From: Inia geoffrensis
Lineage: Eukaryota > Chordata > Mammalia > Artiodactyla > Iniidae
Direction of reading: 5' to 3'
Assembly: GCA_036417435.1 (NCBI GenBank)
Contig: CM070910.1
Coordinates: 71,532,784-71,596,783, forward strand
DNA: 64,000 nucleotides
A program made the translations under genes and the position numbers. This document shows, piece after piece, positions 48,437 to 58,800 of the stretch (the first letter of the stretch is position 1; every line of letters begins with the position of its first letter). Under the pieces are notes generated by a model that had not been told where the DNA came from, ran no database searches, and worked only from the letters and a program-made list of their open reading frames with translations.

Positions 48437-50162
48437 TCAAAAGTCAAACTGGGACGATGTAAATCTCACATATGAAAGATTACCTTTAAAATGATCTGTA
48501 AATGCTGGGTCTTCTGAGTTCCACACGCATGTGTAGCTCATGAATCACATACTCTTTATTTCAGTTTATTTATCTTTATTTCATTTTAGTTTTTACAACA
48601 ACCAGAAGAGCTGTTCTGGGGTCACCAACTGCCTTCTGCTAACTACAGCTGATCAATATTACTAAACAAATGAGGAGGGACAGGAAGAGTGGAGGGGATG
48701 CCACTTGGAGGAGGGGAGAGCAGAGTGAGCAAAATCTCCACATTTCTACAGTTTGAGGAGATGTTTTATGCCAATGCATGTTTTATGTCAATCAAACATA
48801 TAAAAGTTACCATGGCTGCATAAGGCCATAAAGATGCACTTTTAAACTCTTAAAAATAAGGTACCATAATTACATGTCATAAAACTGTGCGTCCCATGAG
48901 TCTCTCTGCTGAATGAGGTAAAGGAAGGGAGAGGGAAAGGGGAGAGAAACCCTTTAAGTTCTGTGTGTGGAAAAATGCAAAAGTTGTCTGGATTTGCATG
49001 TAGGATCTCTCTCTTTCTCTCTGATCTGTTAACTTTAATAACTGTGGGATCTCTCTCAACTTTGGGTTTGAGAACTGAAGTCATTACAGTTCAGGACTAA
49101 TTTTTTTCCCCTGAAGTAATCTCTGGTGGTGTCCGTCATCTGGGAAAGCAAAACAGCTTTGTTCCTTTTTCTCTTTCTTTTAACCCTTAACTAACATCTT
49201 AGACATATCTGCTTTTGAAATTGAACTTTTGTGCGCTCATGACGACAATATCTGTTCAGCAGTAATAAACTTAGACATCACAAATGTTTGTAATTGGAGT
49301 CACTAGTTTTATTGGACAGCTCTGAGGGTCTCATTTCAGAGAAATAAGTTCACCAGCAGCAGAGCTTCGTAGAGATGTTGCAAAGGTGATAGGAGAGAGC
49401 TCCTCCTTCAGCCTCTGTGCTGGGAGCTGGCTGACCTGGCAGAAGTGGCACAGTGTCCTATTTCAGAGGCAGAGAGATTATATACCTGCCTTTCTCTGTC
49501 CCATGGTTCTTGATTCTCTGCACATCTTAAGTTTGTCCAGAGGTTTGCTGAGTAAGAACAATGACCCAGACTCAGGAGTTCATGGAGAAAGTATTAGCCG
49601 TGCCCTTAACTAGTGATGTATACAGAACATTTTTCTCTATTAATTTCATTTTTATTTTCTGTGACTAGATGATAACAAAGCAACTTCGAGCAAGTCTTCG
49701 GGTTCCACTTGAAGACTAGTGTGTGGGGAGGCCCAGTGATGTGGGCCTTACGGACAGGTCTTTATCTGTTGGAGATGCAATGCTTCATGTGATTCCAAGT
49801 GTATGAACCTCAGTGAGCCAGACTGCTCAGTCTGAGTATACAGTGAATAGGCTTAATCATATTTACTAATCCCATAAGAGGGCCTACCTGGTTTGATGTC
49901 TCTGTCATAGAAAGGCCTTGGAAGTTGTGATTCATCTAAGCCTTGAGAGATTTCCACAATTCAATTGGACCTCATTGGTATAGTCCTATAAACAGGAAGA
50001 AAATGAAACAATAAAAGCTTAAAAGTCCATTTCAATTTAAGAATCAAATAAACAGCCTTGTCTGGTTCCCTAGGGACGAAGACTACAAAGGAGGCCACAA
50101 GAACAACTCAAGGAGTAAGTTATGAAGCAACCCCTGCAGTAAACCCATCAGTGTCACTATCA
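48437..50162. other. Unassigned sequence
   Basis: About 1.7 kb with no repeat or gene recognised. Confidence 0.4.
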
Positions 50163-50173
50163 AGAATCTAGTA

Positions 50174-50500
50174 CATGTATACATATAACTGAAACACTTT
50201 GTTGTACACCTGCAACTAATACAACATTGTCAATCAACTATACTCTGAGATAAAATAAAATCGTTTTGAAAGTGGCTCTACTATATATATAAAATAGATA
50301 ATCAACCAGGACCTACTCTATAGCACAGAGAACTCTACTCAATATTCTGTAATAACCTATAATGGAAAAGAATCTGAAAAAGAATAGATATATGTATACA
50401 TATAACTGAATCACTTTGCTGTACACCTGAAACTAACACAACATTATAAATCAACTACAGTCCAAAATAAAATTAAAAAATTTTTAAATGGAAAAAAAAA
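50174..50500 (+). mobile_element. L1 insertion carrying two 3' ends
   Basis: A first L1 3' terminus (50174-50265, ending GATAAAATAAAATCG) is followed by about 16 nt of non-L1 text and then a second, longer L1 3' terminus (about 50279-50500) with its own A tail. A single 11-bp duplication, AGAATCTAGTA (50163-50173 and 50501-50511), encloses both, so they appear to have arrived as one insertion. Confidence 0.85.
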
Positions 50501-50511
50501 AGAATCTAGTA

Positions 50512-52600
50512 GTATTTCTGGTTCATACAACCACTGGTGGCTAAGAAGGGACTCCTCAAATTTTGCTTGGTGAGACATCATTGTTTTCTTAGTAGGCTGG
50601 AATCTTTTAAGTTCAGGATGGTTTGTGATTAAGTATAAAATGTTTAAAAGAATCAAATACACAGCATTAATATTTTTCTGTTTAAGAATATGTACATGTT
50701 TAATAATTCATATCATTGCAATATGTAAGTGAATTTTACCTATTAAATGGGCCTGTTTTAAAATTTTTCAATTTAGAATAAATAATTGAGTAGCTAACTG
50801 CTTTAAATTGTGCTTTTCAAGTTGAAATCTTACTAAATATATATATATAGCCTTATAACATTTAAGAGAAGTTAATTCTCACCATATTTATAAGTTAGAA
50901 TCATTAGATATATGAATTATGTCAAGAACTTGGGAAATGTTTGTTAAGTCAGGTATTTGAGCAACACCCCCAAAAGAAATCAAACATATTAAATGTACAT
51001 ATGCCATTTAATATATTTAATGGAATTTTATTAAAAGTTTGTAAATTATTCAAAGTCTCTTAAAAGTGACCGCTGTACTGGACTTTAAAATAATAAGATT
51101 GCAAGCTAGACTCGAAAGCTTAAGGAAAACTAGGCCTGGAATTTGTAACTTTAATAACTCAGATCATAATTTTAAAGCTAAAGAAAGCTTCACAAACTTT
51201 TTTAAGGTGCACGAAACACATCATTAAGAAAACTTCATATTTGATAGTTAATACAGTTTAAACTGACTTAAAATGTTGTGTTTAGACTTGCCTTAAAGAA
51301 AAATGCATTATTTTTAAATCCACTCCACACAAAGGACAACCTCTCTCTTCCTTCTCCAAAGGTAGAGCAGGCTACATTGCTGTGATCCATAAAGTATAAA
51401 CCAGATAGTCACTATTGAAAAATATTATCCCTCCAAATCTCTGTGGCTTAAACAAACAAACAAAAAAGTTCCTATCTCACTGATACCATAGTGAGTGATT
51501 CTCAGGGACTGGAAGGGTCGGGGTTGGAGAAAAGACCTTAGAGACTGTGTGAGAGGTACACACCACCTCCACTCCCTCTCCATTGGCTAAAGTCAGTCAC
51601 GTGGTTGGGAAACCAGCCACCCTCTGTATCCAGGAGGAAAAAGAAATTGTCTGATGGACATGTAGCATTGTCTCTGCCATACTTCACAAGTTAATTTGCT
51701 CCTCTAAAACAAATCCATGATATAAATGTATCATTTTCGTAGAAAATGCTGATTGTGACTTGAGTGGAAGGAGATACTTTCACAATGTATGTAAATGAAC
51801 AAAGCGCTACGAGTGAATTTTACCCCCTTACCTTAAGAATGCTAAACCTTTGTATGTGTTGGTCCTATTAACACAGCCACAAGAGCAAGGGAGGCTTGGC
51901 AGTTACTAGTTAATGCAGGTATTCTGCATTGAGTAATTTGCGTTCTGGGTCCCCTGAAATGTCATCATCAGTTGTCTGTATACCCTAAATTAAAGATAAA
52001 ATTGCTATATTATCTCTTAGCTTTGTGTCTAGTGAGTCCAGATTTCATCACAGAATAAAGAAAGTAAAAAAATTTTCCCAAATGCCAGTATATGTTTTGG
52101 AACTATTTTTCTAATAAATCATTTAAGATTGATCCTACCATTTCAATCCAAAAAATACAATTCCTTTGGAAAGAGAAACTTTAGAAAATGAGAAAAAGGG
52201 AAACAATTTCATTACATGCACAAAATTATTCATTATTATTTCTTTCAATAATAGTATCTATATTGTGAATGATGTACTCGATTGGTTATTTTAAGCCCCA
52301 AAATATTTGCTTGACTATTTCATATTTTTTTTTTTTTACTTTTAAAACTTCATCTCTTTAATCAGTAAGCATTTATACATTAAAACAGCTTTACTACTCA
52401 TTTAGCAACACTAAAAAGCTATACAAAGAGATGCTAAAAAACACTTCCTATGTTATGTCTTGCAATGGCATGCAGACATACAATGATCTCAAAATTAAAA
52501 ATTTAAATTACAAAAATTTAAATACATATAGACATACACATTTGGTTTTGTGTCAAAAATGTATAAATAAAATCTTCATCTAAAAACTCAGTCCACATAT
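50512..52600. other. Unassigned AT-rich sequence
   Basis: About 2.1 kb. No repeat body or gene recognised. Confidence 0.4.
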
Positions 52601-52612
52601 CTCCCATATACA

Positions 52613-52989
52613 TTTTTTTTTTTTTTAACATCTTTATTGGGTTAAAATTGCTCTACAATGGTGTGTCAGTTTCTACTTTATAACAAAGTGAATCAATTAT
52701 ATATGTACAGACATTCCCATATTTCTTCCCTCTTGCGTCTCTCTCCTTCCTTCCCTCCCTATCCCACCCCTCCAGGCAGTCACAAAGCACCGAGCAGATA
52801 TCCCTGTGGCAAGCGGCTGCTTCCCATTAGCTATCTACCTTACGTTTGTTAGTATATATATGTCCATGCCCCTCCCTCGCCCTCTCATAGCTCACCCCTC
52901 CCCCTCCCCATATCCTCAAGTCCGTTCTCCAGTAGGTCTGTGTCTTTATTCCTGTCTTACCCCTAGGTTCTTCATAACATTTTTTTTTC
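52613..52989 (-). other. L1 3' UTR and tail
   Basis: Antisense 3' UTR ending in the AACATCTTTATTGGGTTAAAATTGC terminus and a T14 run. The same 3' UTR is found in truncated copies at 18.7 and 33.2 kb, so those came from related source elements. Confidence 0.9.
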
Positions 52990-55900
52990 TTAAATTCCAT
53001 ATATATGTGTTAGCATACGGTATTTGTCTTTGTCTTTCTGACTTACTTCACTCTGTATGACAGACTCGAGGTCTATCCACCTCATTACAAATAGCTCAAT
53101 TTTGTTTCTTTTTAATGCTGAGTAATATTCCATTGTGTATATGTGCCACATCTTCTTTATCCATTCATCTGACGATGGGCACTTAGGTTGTTTCCATCCC
53201 CGGGCTATTGTAAATAGAGCTGCGATGAACATTTTGGTACACGCCTCTTTTTCAATTTTGGTTTTCTCAGGGTATATGCCCAGTAGTGGGATTGCTGGGT
53301 CATATGGTAGTTCTATTTTGAGTTTTTTAAGGAACCTCCATACTGTTCTCCATAGTGGCTGAACCAATTCACATTCCCACCAGCAGTGCAAGAGGGTTCC
53401 CTTTTGTCCACACCCTCTCCAGCATTTATTGTTTCTAGATTTTTTGATGATGGCCATTCTAACTGGTGTGAGATAATATCTCATTGTAATTTTGATTTGC
53501 ATTTCTCTAATGATTAATGACGTTGAGCATTCTTTCATGTGTTTGTTGGCAGTCTGCATATCTTCTTTGGAGAAATGTCTATTTAGGTCTTCTGCCCATT
53601 TTTGGATTGGGTTGTTTGTTTTTTTGTTATTGAGCTGCATAAGCTGCTTGTAAATTTTGGAGATTAATCCTTTGTCAGTTGCTTCATTTGCAAATATTTT
53701 CTCCCATTCCGAGGGTTGTCTTTTGGTCTTGTTTATGGTTTCCTTTGCTGTGCAAAAGCTTTGAAGTTTCATTAGGTCCCATTTATTTATTTTTGTTTTT
53801 ATTTCCATTGCTCTAGGAGGTGGGTCAAAAAGGATCTTGCTGTGATTTATGTCATAGAGTGTTCTGCCTATGTTTTCCTCTAAAAGTTTGATAGTTTCTG
53901 GCCTTACATTTAGGTCTTTAATACATTTTGAGCTTATTTTTGTGTATGGTGTTAGGGAGTGGTCTAAGCTCATACTTTTACATGCAGCTGTCCAGTTTTC
54001 CCAGCACCACTTATTGAAGAGGCTGTCCTTTCTCCACTGTATATTCCTGCCACCATTATCAAAGATAAGGTGTCCATGTGTGCGTGGGTTTATCTCTGGG
54101 CTTTCTATTCTGTTCCATTGATCTATCATTCTGTTTTTGTGCCAGTACCATACTGTCTTGATTACTGTAGCTTTGTAGTATAGTCTGAAGTCAGGGAGCC
54201 TGATTCCTCCAGCTCCGTTTTTCGCTCTCAAGATTGCTTTAGCTATTCGGGGTCTTTTGTGTTTCCATACAAATTGTGAAATTTTTTGTTCTAGTTCTGT
54301 GAAAAATGCCAGTGGCAGTTTGATAGGGATTGCATTGAATCTATAGATTGCTTTGGGTAGTAGAGTCATTTTCACAATGTTGATTCTTCCAATCCAAGAA
54401 CATGGTATATCCCTCCATCTATTTGTATCGTCTTTAATTTCTTTCATCAGTGTCTTATAATTTTCTGCATACAGGTCTTTTGTCTCCCTAGGTAGGTTTA
54501 TTCCTAGGTATTTTATTCTTTTTGTTGCAATGGTAAATGGTAGTGTTTTCTTGATTTCACTTTCAGATTTTTCATCACTAGTATATAGGAATGCCAGAGA
54601 TTTCTGTGCATTAATTTTTTATCCTGCTACTTTACCAAATTCATTGATTATCTCTAGTAGTTTTCTGGTAGCATCTTTAGGATTCTCTATGTATAGTATC
54701 ATGTCATCTGCAAACAGTGACAGCTTTACTTCTTCTTTTCCGATTTGGATTCCTTTTATTTCCTTTTCTCCTCTGATTGCTGTGGCTAAAACTTCCAAAA
54801 CTATGTTGAATAAGAGTGGTGAGAGTGGGCAGCCTTGTCTTGTTCCTGATCTTAGTGGAAATGCTTTCAGTTTTTCACCATTGAGGATGATGTTGGCTGT
54901 GGGTTTGTCATATATGGCCTTTATTATGTTGAGGAAAGGTCCCTCTATGCCTACTTTCTGTAGGGTTTTTATCATAAATGGGTGTTGAATTTTGTCAAAA
55001 GCTTTCTCTGCATCTATTGAGATGATCATATGGTTTTTCTCCTTCAATTTGTTACTATGGTTTATCACATTGATAGACTTGCGTATATTGAAGAATCCTT
55101 GCATTCCTGGAATAAACCCCACTTGATCATGGTGTATGATCCTTTTGATGTGCTGTTGGATTCTGTTTGCTAGTATTTTGTTGAGGATTTTTGCATCTAT
55201 GTTCATCAGTGATATTGGCCTGTAGTTTTCTTTCTTTGTGACATCCTTGTCTGGTTTTGGTATCAAGGTGATGGTGGCCTCATAGAAGGAATTGGGGAGT
55301 GTTCCTCCCTCTGCTATGTTTTGGAAGAGTTTGAGAAGGATAGGTGTTAGCTCTTCTCTAAATGCTTGATAGAATTCGGCTGTGAAGCCATCTGGTCCTG
55401 GGCTTTTGTTTGTTGGAAGATTTTTAATCACAGTTTCAATTTCAGTGTTTGTGATTGGTCTGTTCATATTTTCTATTTCTTTCTGATTCAGTCTTGGTAG
55501 TTTGTGCATTTCTAAGAATTTGTCCATTTCTTCCATTTTATTGGCATAGAGTTGCTTGTAGTAATCTCTCATGATCATTTTTATTTCTGCCGTGTCAGTT
55601 GTTACTTCTCCTTTTTCATTTCTAATTCTATTGATTTGAGTCTTCTCCCTTTTTTTCTTGATGAGTCTGGCTAGTGTTTTATCTATTTTGTTTATTTTCT
55701 CAAAGAACCAACTTTTAGTTTTATTGATCTTTGCTATTGTTTCCTTCATTTCTTTTTCGTTTATTTCTGATCTGATTTTTATAATTTCTTTCCTTCTACT
55801 AAGTTTGGGGTTTTTTTGTTCTTCTTTCTCTAATTGCTTTAGGTGTAAGGTTAGGTTGTTTATTCGAGATGTTTCCTGCTTCTTAATGTGGGCTTGTATT

Positions 55901-56799
55901 GCTATAAACTTCCCTCTTAGAACTGCTTTTGCAGCATCCCATAGGTTTTGGGTCGTTGTGTCTCCATTGTCATTTGTTTCTAGGTATTTTTTAATTTCCT
56001 CTTTGATTTCTTCAGTGATCACTTCATTATTGAGTAATGTATTGTTTAGCCTCCATGTGTTTGTATTTTTTACAGACCTTTTCCTGTAATTGATATCTAG
56101 TCTCATGGCGTTGTGGTCGGAGAAGATACTTGATACAATTTCAATTTTCTTAAATTTACCAAGGCTTGATTTGTGACCCAAGATATGATCTATCCTGGAG
56201 AATGTTCCATGAGCACTTGAGAAAAATGTGTATTCTGTTGTTTTTGGATGGAGTGTCCTATAGATATCAATTAAGTCCATCTTGTTTAATGTATCATTTA
56301 AAGCTTGTGTTTCCTTATTTATTTTCATTTTGGATGATCTGTCCATTGGTGAAAGTGGGGTGTTGAAGTCCCCTACTATGAATGTATTACTGTCGATTTC
56401 CCCTTTTATGGCTGTTAGTTTTTGCCTTATATATTGAGGTGCTCCTGTGTTAGGTGCATAAATATTTACAATTGTTATATCTTCTTCTTGGATCGATCCC
56501 TTAATCATTATGTAGTGTCCTTCTTTGTCTCTTGTAATGGTCTTTATTTTAAAGTCTATTTTGTCTGATATGAGAATTGCTACTCCAGCTTTCTTTTGAT
56601 TTCCATTTGCATGGAATATCTTTTTCCATACCCTTACTTTCAGTCTGTATGTGTCTCTAGGTCTGAAGTGGGTCTCTTGTAGACAGCATATATATGGGTC
56701 TTGTTTTTGTATCCATTCAGCCAATCTGTGTCTTTTGGTGGGAGCATTTAGTCCATTTACATTTAAGGTAATTATCGATATGCATGTTCCTATTCTCAT
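52990..56799 (-). pseudogene. L1 ORF2p, endonuclease and reverse transcriptase, one stop
   Basis: The frame runs from ATG at 56799 to its stop at 52990, 1269 codons, close to the 1275 of human ORF2p. It is interrupted once by TAA at 54619-54621, where the family reads a tyrosine codon (G-Y-K-I-N becomes G-stop-K-I-N). The APE-type endonuclease (about 1-238) keeps catalytic N13, E42, D144, N146, D204 and H229. The reverse-transcriptase core keeps [13 protein letters not shown] and FADD (696-699). After the stop the frame continues cleanly to the C-terminal [14 protein letters not shown] zinc-knuckle-like motif. The 726-residue product would contain endonuclease and catalytic palm but lack thumb and C-terminal regions. 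Confidence 0.95.
54619..54621 (-). other. Premature in-frame TAA in L1 ORF2
   Basis: The only in-frame stop found in the 1269-codon frame. I checked the 57 codons between this stop and the next ATG at 54447 and they are all open and in the same frame. A single base change from TAT is enough to explain it. Confidence 0.9.
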
Positions 56800-56857
56800 T
56801 TTCTAAATTGTTTTGGGTTCGTTGTTATAGGTCTTTTCCTTCTCTTGTGTTTCTTGT
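56800..56857 (-). other. L1 inter-ORF spacer
   Basis: 58 nt between ORF1 and ORF2 on the minus strand, typical of bicistronic mammalian L1 RNA, where ORF2 is translated by an unconventional low-frequency mechanism. Confidence 0.85.
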
Positions 56858-57763
56858 CTAGAGAAGTTCCTTTAGCAGTTGTTGTAAAGCTGGTTTGGTG
56901 GTGCTGAACTCTCTCAGCTTTTGCTTGTCTGTAAAGGTTTTAATTTCTCCATCAAATCGGAATGAGATCTTTGCTGGGTAGAGTAATCGTGGTTGCAGGC
57001 TTTTCTCCTTCATCACTTTCAGTATGTCCTGCCACTCCCTTCTGGCTTGCAGGGTTTCTGCTGAGAGATCAGCTGTTAGCCTTATGGGGATTCCTTTGTG
57101 TGTTATTTGTTTTTTTTCCCTTGCTGCTTTTAATATGCCTTCTTTGTATTTAATTTTTGAGAGTTTGATTATTATGTGTCTTGGCGTATTTCTCCTTGGG
57201 TTTATCCTGTATGGGACTCTCTCTGCTTCCTGGACTTGGTTAACTATTTTCTTTCCCATATTAGGGAAGTTTTCAACTATAATCTCTTCAAATATTTTCT
57301 CAGTCCCTTTCTTTTTCTCTTCATCCTCTGGAACCCCTATAATTCGAATGTTGGTGCGTTTAATGTTGTCCCAGAGGTCTCTGAGACTGTCCTCAGTTCT
57401 TTTCATTCTTTTTTCTTTATTCTGCTCTGCAGTCGTTATTTCCACTATTTTATCTTCCAGGTCACTTATCCGTTCTTCTGCCTCAGTTATTCTGCTATTG
57501 ATCCCATCTAGTGTATTTTTCATTTCAGTTATTGTGTTGTTCATCTCTGTTTGTTTGTTCTTTAGTTCTTCTAGATCTTTGTTAAACATTTCTTGCATCT
57601 TCTCCATCCCTGCCTCCATTCTATTTCCGAGATTCTGGATCATCTTTACTATCATTATTCTGAACTCTTTTTCAGGTAGACTGCCTATTACCTCTTCATT
57701 TGTTAGGTCTAGTGCATTTTTATCTTGCTCCTTCATCTGCTGTGTGTTTTTCTGTCTTCTCAT
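56858..57763 (-). CDS. L1 ORF1p, open, 301 codons
   Basis: The nucleic-acid chaperone that trimerises and coats L1 RNA in cytoplasmic particles. The start MRRQKNTQQMKEQDK follows the L1 context AAGCAAAATG. Residues about 45-130 form a heptad-rich coiled coil, the RRM begins near 138 (NIRIIGVPEDEE), and the C-terminal domain includes PRRNTPRHIIIK (189-200), AAREKK (213-218) and IPIRLTADLSAETLQARREW (225-244), whose arginines bind RNA in the human protein. The human protein is 338 residues; this one has a shorter N-terminal part and ends at LLKELL, without the human tail. No internal stop or frameshift. Confidence 0.93.
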   Translation of the reverse strand: MRRQKNTQQMKEQDKNALDLTNEEVIGSLPEKEFRIMIVKMIQNLGNRMEAGMEKMQEMFNKDLEELKNKQTEMNNTITEMKNTLDGINSRITEAEERISDLEDKIVEITTAEQNKEKRMKRTEDSLRDLWDNIKRTNIRIIGVPEDEEKKKGTEKIFEEIIVENFPNMGKKIVNQVQEAERVPYRINPRRNTPRHIIIKLSKIKYKEGILKAAREKKQITHKGIPIRLTADLSAETLQARREWQDILKVMKEKSLQPRLLYPAKISFRFDGEIKTFTDKQKLREFSTTKPALQQLLKELL

Positions 57764-58320
57764 TTTGCTTATCTTACTGTGTTTGGGGTCCCCTTTTTTT
57801 TTTTTTTTTGCAGGCTGCAGGTTCGTAGTTCCCGTTGTTTTTGATGTCTGTCTCCAGTGGCTAAGGTTGGTCTAGTGGGTTGTGTATACTTCCTGGTGGA
57901 GGGGACTAGTGCTTGTGTTCTGGTGGATGAGGCTGGATCTTGTCTCTCTGGTGGGCAGGTCCACGTCTGGTGGTGTGTTTTGGGGTGTCTCTGGACTTAC
58001 TATGATTTTAGGCAGCCTCTCTGTTAATGGGTGGGGTTGTGTTTCTGTTTTGCTAGTTGTTTGGCATAGGTTTTCCAGCAGTGTAGCTTGCTGGCCGTTG
58101 AGTGAAGCTGGGTGCTGGTGTTAAGGTGGAGATCCCTGGGAGATTTTCGCCGTTTGATATTATGTGGTGCTGGGAAATCTCTTGTGGACCAGTGTTCTGA
58201 AGTTGGCTCTCCCCCCTCAGAGGTAGAGTCCTGATTCCTGGCAGGAGCAGCAAGAACCTTTCATCCACACAGCTGATGATGGAGGACCTACGTCTGTCTC
58301 ATTGAGTCTCCTCCTTTAGA
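57764..58320 (-). promoter_or_regulatory. L1 5' UTR / internal promoter region
   Basis: The sequence upstream of ORF1 reads as cetartiodactyl L1 5' UTR on the minus strand. By family knowledge this region holds the internal RNA polymerase II promoter. A 16-nt A tract on the minus strand (T run at 57794-57809) sits 30 nt before the ORF1 start and is longer than I expect there. Promoter strength cannot be read from sequence. Confidence 0.75.
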
Positions 58321-58535
58321 CTTGAAAGCACTCACGGAGAAAAAACCTGCTAGTGTTGGAGGGTCTCCTGCAGAGGTAGGGGGTGGCTCTGTCTCACCAT
58401 GAGGACAAGGACACTGGCAGCAGAAGTTCTCGTAAGTACTCCTTGGCATGAGCCCTCCCAGAGTCTGCCATTAGCCTCACCAAAAAGCCCAGGTAGGCTC
58501 CAGTGCTTCGTCACCCCACGCCAAACAACCAACAG
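58321..58535 (+). mobile_element. Inverted 5' segment of the same L1
   Basis: The text here reads as L1 5' UTR on the plus strand: GGAGGGTCTCCTGCAGAGG, CAAGGACACTGGCAGCAGAAG, and GCCAAACAACCAACAG. The last phrase resembles GCCAAACAACTAGCAAAACAG read on the minus strand of the main body, which supports the opposite orientation. It is the expected product of twin priming. Confidence 0.7.
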
Positions 58536-58545
58536 CCATATTTTT

Positions 58546-58800
58546 AATAATAAGCATGTATTAAACACTTACCATGTGTCAGATTATTAAACATGTATTG
58601 TGGGTCATGCATTTTGATTATTTCTGAACCAAACTTATGAAATGGCCTGGATAAATCAAACCCTGTTCTACTTTTTTGTCTGACTTACATCCAAACACTT
58701 TTTATCTATGGTTATGTCTTGATTTATTCATTCAATGAATAAGCATTTTCTGTGTGATTACTGGGTATCAAATCCAGTGAGAGACAAAGTGAGAAAACAA
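58546..58800 (-). mobile_element. Possible MIR/L2 relics, antisense
   Basis: GTATTAAACACTTACCATGTGTCAG (near 58558) and TTTATTCATTCAATGAATAAGCATTTTCTGTGTG (near 58725) look like antisense MIR or L2 3' ends. Both are short. Confidence 0.45.

Larger units (their letters stand above)
52613..58535 (-). mobile_element. Near full-length L1 with ORF1 open, ORF2 one stop
   Basis: A minus-strand L1 with a T14 tail complement at 52613-52626, 3' UTR to 52989, ORF2, a 58-nt spacer, ORF1, then a 5' UTR that reads cleanly to about 58320 (for example CCAAACAACTAGC and CCCACCCATTAACAGAG on the minus strand). Beyond 58320 the 5' UTR text is inverted. CCATAT occurs at both edges and may be a short or decayed target duplication. 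The coding state suggests a relatively young cetacean L1. Confidence 0.95.

Noticed and set aside
55658..56089. 143-codon plus-strand frame opposite L1 ORF2
   Set aside because: Shadow of the minus-strand ORF2 codons; no independent evidence.
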